From: Lachnospiraceae bacterium
GTDB lineage: Bacteria > Bacillota > Clostridia > Lachnospirales > Lachnospiraceae
Length of the DNA: 9,333 nucleotides
Direction of reading: 5' to 3'
Assembly (NCBI GenBank): GCA_029068665.1
Contig: JAIECC010000393.1
Coordinates: 1-9,333, forward strand
The position numbers were made by a program, and so were the translations under genes. The notes beneath the pieces are model-generated. The model was not told where the DNA came from and searched no databases. It was given only the letters and a program-made list of their open reading frames with translations. This document shows, piece after piece, positions 5,518 to 9,333 of this stretch (position 1 is the first letter of the stretch; every line of letters begins with the position of its first letter).

Positions 5518-6148
5518 TCCATTTCTCCTCCATCTCATGAACAACATCACACAATTCTTCAATATCCTGCACATTATGACTGGCAAGCAGGATGGATTTT
5601 CCCTGACTCTTTAATTCCTTTACTAATTCCCGCATATGTGCCACACCTGCCTTATCCAGCCCGTTAAAGGGTTCATCCAGAATCAACACATCCGGATCTT
5701 CCATGATTGCCTGTGCAATTCCCAGCCGCTGCCGCATTCCCAGTGAATACTTGGCAACCGGCTTCCCCATGGCAGGGTCCAATCCTACCCGGAGAATGCT
5801 TTCCTTTATTTCCTTTCGACCAATCTTCCCCTTTAATGCCGCCAGAATCTTCAGATTCTGAAATCCGCTCAGATTGGGAATAAATCCCGGAGTTTCTATA
5901 ATCAAGCCCATACTGTCCGGAAAATCACAATCCTTTCCCACCTGCTGCCCATTGACCATGATTTTGCCTTTGTCCGGCCGCAGAAATCCACATATGCACT
6001 TCATTAACACTGTTTTTCCACTTCCGTTATTTCCTACTACTCCAAAGATCTGCCCCGGTTCAATGCTCAGACTCACATCCTGCAACACTGTATCCTTTCC
6101 AAAGGATTTATAGATATGCTCCACCTTAATTCCGCTATACACTTCCAT
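5504..6148 (-). CDS. ABC transporter ATP-binding protein, compact BcrA/LanF-like type
   Basis: A cytoplasmic ATPase of 214 residues that would power the two adjacent membrane proteins. Seen in order are the A-loop region (YKSFGKD, about 13-19), Walker A GNNGSGKT (39-46), a Q-loop position occupied by Glu (IIETPGF, E85), the signature SLGMRQR (135-141), Walker B VLILDEP (154-160), a D-loop GLD, and the switch histidine SHN (H191). SLGMRQR and Glu at the Q-loop are usual in the bacitracin/lantibiotic immunity (BcrA, LanF) class. The C-terminal extension of about 90 residues typical of BcrA is missing, which makes it a minimal nucleotide-binding domain. AAAGGA lies 9 nt before the ATG. It follows the second permease by 41 nt and overlaps the next gene by 14 nt. 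Confidence 0.93.
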   Translation of the reverse strand: MEVYSGIKVEHIYKSFGKDTVLQDVSLSIEPGQIFGVVGNNGSGKTVLMKCICGFLRPDKGKIMVNGQQVGKDCDFPDSMGLIIETPGFIPNLSGFQNLKILAALKGKIGRKEIKESILRVGLDPAMGKPVAKYSLGMRQRLGIAQAIMEDPDVLILDEPFNGLDKAGVAHMRELVKELKSQGKSILLASHNVQDIEELCDVVHEMEEKWNENT

Positions 6149-6189
6149 GTTCCTTTTTCCTTTCCAACATAACCTTTCCTATACTGAAG

Positions 6190-7083
6190 CTACCTCTGGG
6201 TTCCCGTAAAATAAAAGGAATAATTTTGAATCTTCCAAAGAGACAATCCAAACAACACCAGACTTCCAATCACAAAAAATGTATAAGACACCCATAGTTT
6301 TGGCAGATTATCATATCCGAAATTATGCATGTAATATGTGGCATGATTCAGCGGCGATATCCAGCCGAACAGTATGTTAGCAATCCGCATCCGCTCCTGT
6401 GAAATATGGAACCACTTTGCAATGATTTCCGGATTCAGCAGGAAACCGAACCCGCTGAACAGGATTCCACCAAACATACCATAATTCCCCTTCCACAAAT
6501 TCAGGTACAGAATCAGTCCGGACATAAAGACCGAATATCCCAGCATCAATCCAAAAATATGAAACGTACAGGGATAAGGAAAGGATAGCTCCAGAACCTT
6601 GACAAACGCCGGAATGGCAATTGACTTTCCAATCTGGGAATATCCCAGGATGGCAGCCGTATCACTCCACAAATTAGCAGAATAGGAATGAATTCCTGCC
6701 AGTATACAGGTGGATATCAGAATAAATCCAACAAAAATCAACGTCCCCAGCACCTGATACAGAATCTGTCCCAGCATCCAGGTCATACGACTCATCCGAA
6801 CCAGAAACAGAGGAACTTCATTGCTTACATTTGGTATATCTGCAAATAGCAGTAAAAGACAAAGGGACACCAGCAGGATGGAATTGGCATCTCCAAAGGT
6901 CCAGATAAAGGGTTCCAGTACCTGAAGCATAGTGTTATGCTCCTGGGAAAACAGCAGCACCTTGTTAGAAAGCAGGAAGCATATAACAAATCCCAGTCCA
7001 AATGCCAGCCAGATCTGGGGATTCCGCCTCCAGCGCCGGAAATTCGCTCCGGCTGCCAGCCATACTTGTTTGATTCTATACAC
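6190..7083 (-). CDS. ABC-2-type permease, second membrane subunit
   Basis: A 297-residue polytopic membrane protein with about six hydrophobic helices (about 24-39, 67-82, 106-129, 176-196, 203-218 and 264-283). The cytoplasmic N-terminus carries NFRRWRRNP before the first helix. The segment LLLFADIPNVSNEVPLFLVRMSR followed by WMLGQILYQ is the kind of conserved loop found in a subgroup of ABC-2 permeases from Clostridia. It starts at a GTG (7081-7083) with AGGAGG about 10 nt upstream, and that start overlaps the previous gene by 8 nt. The overlap lies on a perfect 11-bp tandem duplication. It probably forms a heteromeric channel with the preceding membrane protein and the ATPase downstream. 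The transported substrate cannot be read from the sequence. Confidence 0.8.
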   Translation of the reverse strand: MYRIKQVWLAAGANFRRWRRNPQIWLAFGLGFVICFLLSNKVLLFSQEHNTMLQVLEPFIWTFGDANSILLVSLCLLLLFADIPNVSNEVPLFLVRMSRMTWMLGQILYQVLGTLIFVGFILISTCILAGIHSYSANLWSDTAAILGYSQIGKSIAIPAFVKVLELSFPYPCTFHIFGLMLGYSVFMSGLILYLNLWKGNYGMFGGILFSGFGFLLNPEIIAKWFHISQERMRIANILFGWISPLNHATYYMHNFGYDNLPKLWVSYTFFVIGSLVLFGLSLWKIQNYSFYFTGTQR

Positions 7084-7095
7084 CTTCTATACACC
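7074..7095 (-). repeat. Perfect 11-bp tandem duplication at the permease gene junction
   Basis: GGTGTATAGAA occurs twice in direct succession (7085-7095 and 7074-7084, minus strand). The first copy overlaps the AGGAGG ribosome binding site and the end of the upstream gene. The second supplies the GTG start codon of the next gene and the TAG stop of the upstream gene. Because 11 is not a multiple of three, the copy number sets both the upstream reading frame and the spacing from ribosome binding site to start. Confidence 0.9.
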
Positions 7096-7702
7096 TCCTG
7101 AGAATCTCATAATAAAAGCATATGAGTATCAATATCAGCCCGGATAGCAGAAGCACGATTCCCTGTTCCCCAAATATCCAGGTATGCTGCGGCTCCAGCC
7201 ATTCATAAGGATAAAGACAGTATAGCTTTGGAAAGTACCGCTCATGAAGAATAATCATCAGGTAATAAATGACGAAGGAGCCTCCATAAGCGATATACCG
7301 GTTATTGGACCAGGCAGCCAGAAGAGCAGAAAGTACTGCCCACAGCATACCGGATAGAAATAACAATCCATAATGACAACTGCTATTCTCCCGGGACTTT
7401 ATCAGGAAAAACAGCCACACGCTCAGTACCTCCAGCAGTCCTCCGCTGATACCGCAGGCCAGAATTTTCCCCAGAATATAAGCTGTTATGCTGGTCCTGG
7501 ACAGACTGGCCTTCAGGAATCCGCTCTGATACTCGGTCAGCCAGGCGGTGGAATAAGGCAAGGTACAGAGAACCGGCACACACATCCGGAACAGGTCTGA
7601 ATTCCAGCCGGTAGAAAATAAGATTACCAGCTCTGCTATAAGCCCGATTACAAATCCCTTTGATTTTATTGCCCGTAATAAATCTGTTTCAAAACTGTTC
7701 AT
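7076..7702 (-). CDS. ABC-2-type permease, first membrane subunit
   Basis: A 208-residue polytopic membrane protein. The N-terminus FETDLLRAIKSKGF is typical for this permease subgroup, followed by about five to six helices (about 17-31, 40-52, 74-100, 112-130, 136-150 and 180-199). The loop LPYSTAWLTEYQSGFLKASLSRTS with YILGKILACGISGG resembles the conserved cytoplasmic coupling segment of these ABC-2 proteins (a glutamate plus SGF, then an arginine and the GK...SGG helix). It starts at ATG 7702 behind AAAGGG, 27 nt after the lipoprotein gene, and ends inside the start of the next gene. It is shorter than its partner and differs in sequence, so the channel is probably a heterodimer. Confidence 0.8.
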   Translation of the reverse strand: MNSFETDLLRAIKSKGFVIGLIAELVILFSTGWNSDLFRMCVPVLCTLPYSTAWLTEYQSGFLKASLSRTSITAYILGKILACGISGGLLEVLSVWLFFLIKSRENSSCHYGLLFLSGMLWAVLSALLAAWSNNRYIAYGGSFVIYYLMIILHERYFPKLYCLYPYEWLEPQHTWIFGEQGIVLLLSGLILILICFYYEILRRCIEGV

Positions 7703-7729
7703 AATCCCTTTCTATATCCATTCTTTCCT

Positions 7730-9316
7730 TTAATACCCTAATTGCCGGTCAATAACAGAACCGTCAATAGCATTAATGGTGATAACACTTCCATATGTAG
7801 CACCACTTCCATAGGAAGTTGTCTTTTTTCCCTTGAAATCCCACACCGGAACCACAAGCCCGGTATCATAGCTGTCTGCCTCGCTGATTCTGGCATACCC
7901 CAGAATGACCCGGTCAATTTCAATGGTAACAGAACCACCATCTTCATATATATACGGGTCCACTGCATTTGCCACTGTCACCATGGTTTCAAAGGTAGAA
8001 CGAACCTCCTCAAAGGTCTTCATATTGGACTGGTCCACCACTGTCTCCACGATCGTTAATGGAGAATAATAATCAAATCCTACAATTCCTGAATCATTAA
8101 TTCGAAATTCGATGCATTCAATTCCCCAGTCCTTCTTTACATAACTATCTCCGTTCCAACCTTCTTCGTGTTTACCGGCTGCCTCAAAGGTCACAAAGGC
8201 ACCGTCAATATTCCGCATATAGGAAAGGATGTATTCCTTCCGATAACCAAATCCATCCCTCTCATCCAAATCCGATTTATACCGGAGATCCAGAACTTCA
8301 TTATATAATCCGCCATCATAATACTGAAAATCCTCGATTCCCAGCTTGGTTAAAAAAGCATCTGCCATTCCAATGGCTTCTTCCTGTGAAATCGTTACCG
8401 GTTCGTCCTGAATTTCAGCAAAGGTTATTTCTCCGCCATACTGGTCATATATCCTTTGTGGTATGTCCCCTGCTGCATCCCAGATATCCTGTGCATACCC
8501 ACCGCCTTTGACTGCTTCTAAGTTTGACTGCTGTATCCCTGCGACCCATTCATAACCGTGCTTATCACTGCGATACCGGATACAATTTCCCCGCTCCGGA
8601 TTATTCTGCACATAGAGAGATCTCTGTGTTCCGTCTGCCCCGTCCGTAACACCATAATAGACCTGACCATTTGGATTCAGACCATAATGCCAGGAATAGA
8701 ACTCGTTGTTGGTATCCTCCTGGTAGCGTTCTGCTGCCGAATGAAGCTGACCATCGGAAGGATAATCGGACCACCGTACCTCTGTTGGTGCAGATTCGTA
8801 TAGTTCCTGGCAGCTGTCGATCATTCTTTGTGCTTCCTCCTGCATAGTCCGAAGGTCCTCCCCTTCATACTCCTGTGCAAGAGAATTGTAATATTCCCGC
8901 TCAGATTGCAGTTCCCGTTCAATATCAGCTTTGGTTTGTATGGATAATGCTGCTCCGTCATATAAGGTTCCTGATACCAGTTCCTGTTGTACCTTCGTCA
9001 ACAGTTCCTGAGAAATGGGTGCCTGAGCAACCCGGAATACAGACATCTGATCCGTCTTTGGAATATCCACCCTTGCATCTACATTTACAATTACCCCCAA
9101 AGAGTCATCCTGAAGGTTCGTCTGATAGGTATCATAGTTCTGTGCCACATCTGTCACATTTACCCCGCCGTTTTCACCATTTTGTGCCTGGTCAATCAGA
9201 TTATCCAAGTCCTTATTTACAACAATGGAAGAATCCGGACTTTTCTGACAGGCAGACAGTCCAAGGACCATAATCATTCCTGTTGCAAGCAACCACTTAT
9301 TTTTTTTCATATTCAT
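7730..9316 (-). CDS. Large lipoprotein, DUF6034-like
   Basis: 528 residues. A basic MKKNK start, a hydrophobic stretch and the lipobox LSAC place the lipidated cysteine at residue 23, so the protein is tethered on the outer face of the membrane. The mature part has VNKDLDNLIDQ, a short beta region (GVIVNVDARVDIPK), a helical section rich in Glu and Gln (about 130-175), a Tyr/Gly-rich middle, a PepSY-like stretch (ISQEEAIGMADAFLTKLGI) and a C-terminus with LVVPVWDFKG and ITINAIDGSVIDRQLGY. I recognise this as the DUF6034 pattern of gut Clostridia; function is unknown. Two starts are possible: ATG at 9316, or the third codon, which sits 9 nt after AAAGGA; the lipobox is intact either way. It leads the ABC operon and may act as a substrate-binding or sensing subunit. 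The promoter must lie beyond the right edge. Confidence 0.85.
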   Translation of the reverse strand: MNMKKNKWLLATGMIMVLGLSACQKSPDSSIVVNKDLDNLIDQAQNGENGGVNVTDVAQNYDTYQTNLQDDSLGVIVNVDARVDIPKTDQMSVFRVAQAPISQELLTKVQQELVSGTLYDGAALSIQTKADIERELQSEREYYNSLAQEYEGEDLRTMQEEAQRMIDSCQELYESAPTEVRWSDYPSDGQLHSAAERYQEDTNNEFYSWHYGLNPNGQVYYGVTDGADGTQRSLYVQNNPERGNCIRYRSDKHGYEWVAGIQQSNLEAVKGGGYAQDIWDAAGDIPQRIYDQYGGEITFAEIQDEPVTISQEEAIGMADAFLTKLGIEDFQYYDGGLYNEVLDLRYKSDLDERDGFGYRKEYILSYMRNIDGAFVTFEAAGKHEEGWNGDSYVKKDWGIECIEFRINDSGIVGFDYYSPLTIVETVVDQSNMKTFEEVRSTFETMVTVANAVDPYIYEDGGSVTIEIDRVILGYARISEADSYDTGLVVPVWDFKGKKTTSYGSGATYGSVITINAIDGSVIDRQLGY

Positions 9317-9333
9317 ACTTCCTTTCTATATTT

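Noticed and set aside
5163..5540. Plus-strand frame of 125 codons across the start of the Ig-repeat protein gene
   Set aside because: It is antisense to a signal-peptide region with a good ribosome binding site and has no convincing start signal of its own.
5518..5586. Upstream in-frame start for the Ig-repeat protein
   Set aside because: It lies deep in the ATPase gene, would put about 23 residues before the signal peptide, and has a poorer ribosome binding site than the ATG at 5517.
8875..9273. Plus-strand frame of 132 codons within the lipoprotein gene
   Set aside because: It is antisense to the lipoprotein N-terminus and is proline-rich shadow coding with no ribosome binding site.

Overview
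The window reads as a stretch of a low-to-mid GC Firmicute chromosome, most likely a gut Clostridia member of the Lachnospiraceae type. This rests on the AAGGAGG-type ribosome binding sites, DUF3793 and DUF6034 family proteins, and the style of the ABC permeases; no rRNA or other decisive marker is present. Every convincing gene lies on the minus strand, so transcription runs from high to low coordinates. No tRNA, rRNA, CRISPR array, insertion sequence or phage gene was seen.

Region A (9316 to 3258) is one tightly packed operon for an envelope ABC machine. In order of transcription it encodes a large DUF6034-type lipoprotein, two unlike ABC-2-type membrane proteins, a compact ABC ATPase, a signal-peptide protein with CARDB/NEW3-like Ig repeats and a C-terminal anchor, and a small membrane protein resembling only the extracellular core of a MacB/FtsX permease. 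Three of the junctions overlap (8, 14 and 17 nt), which points to translational coupling and a shared complex. The substrate is not evident.

Region B (3149 to 2556) is a DUF3793 gene of unknown role, separated by 108 nt from region A. It ends in a hairpin terminator whose 5' arm lies inside its last codons.

Region C (2555 to 900) is a biotin operon: birA (biotin-protein ligase with a DNA-binding domain) followed 27 nt later by bioY (biotin transporter S-component). Upstream is a near-consensus sigma-A promoter whose -35 box lies inside a good BirA operator (TTGTCAACC-N14-GGGTGACAA). This implies that biotin-loaded BirA represses its own gene and the transporter gene.

Region D (899 to 1) holds a 175-nt spacer with a likely promoter and a hairpin plus T-run in plus orientation, then an unrecognised secreted protein of 135 residues, then the start of a membrane protein that runs off the left edge. 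The pair looks like the beginning of a second small exported-protein and transporter unit.

The least described items are the six-gene ABC system as a whole, its reduced MacB-like member, and the secreted protein with its membrane partner. The clearest regulatory find is the BirA box.
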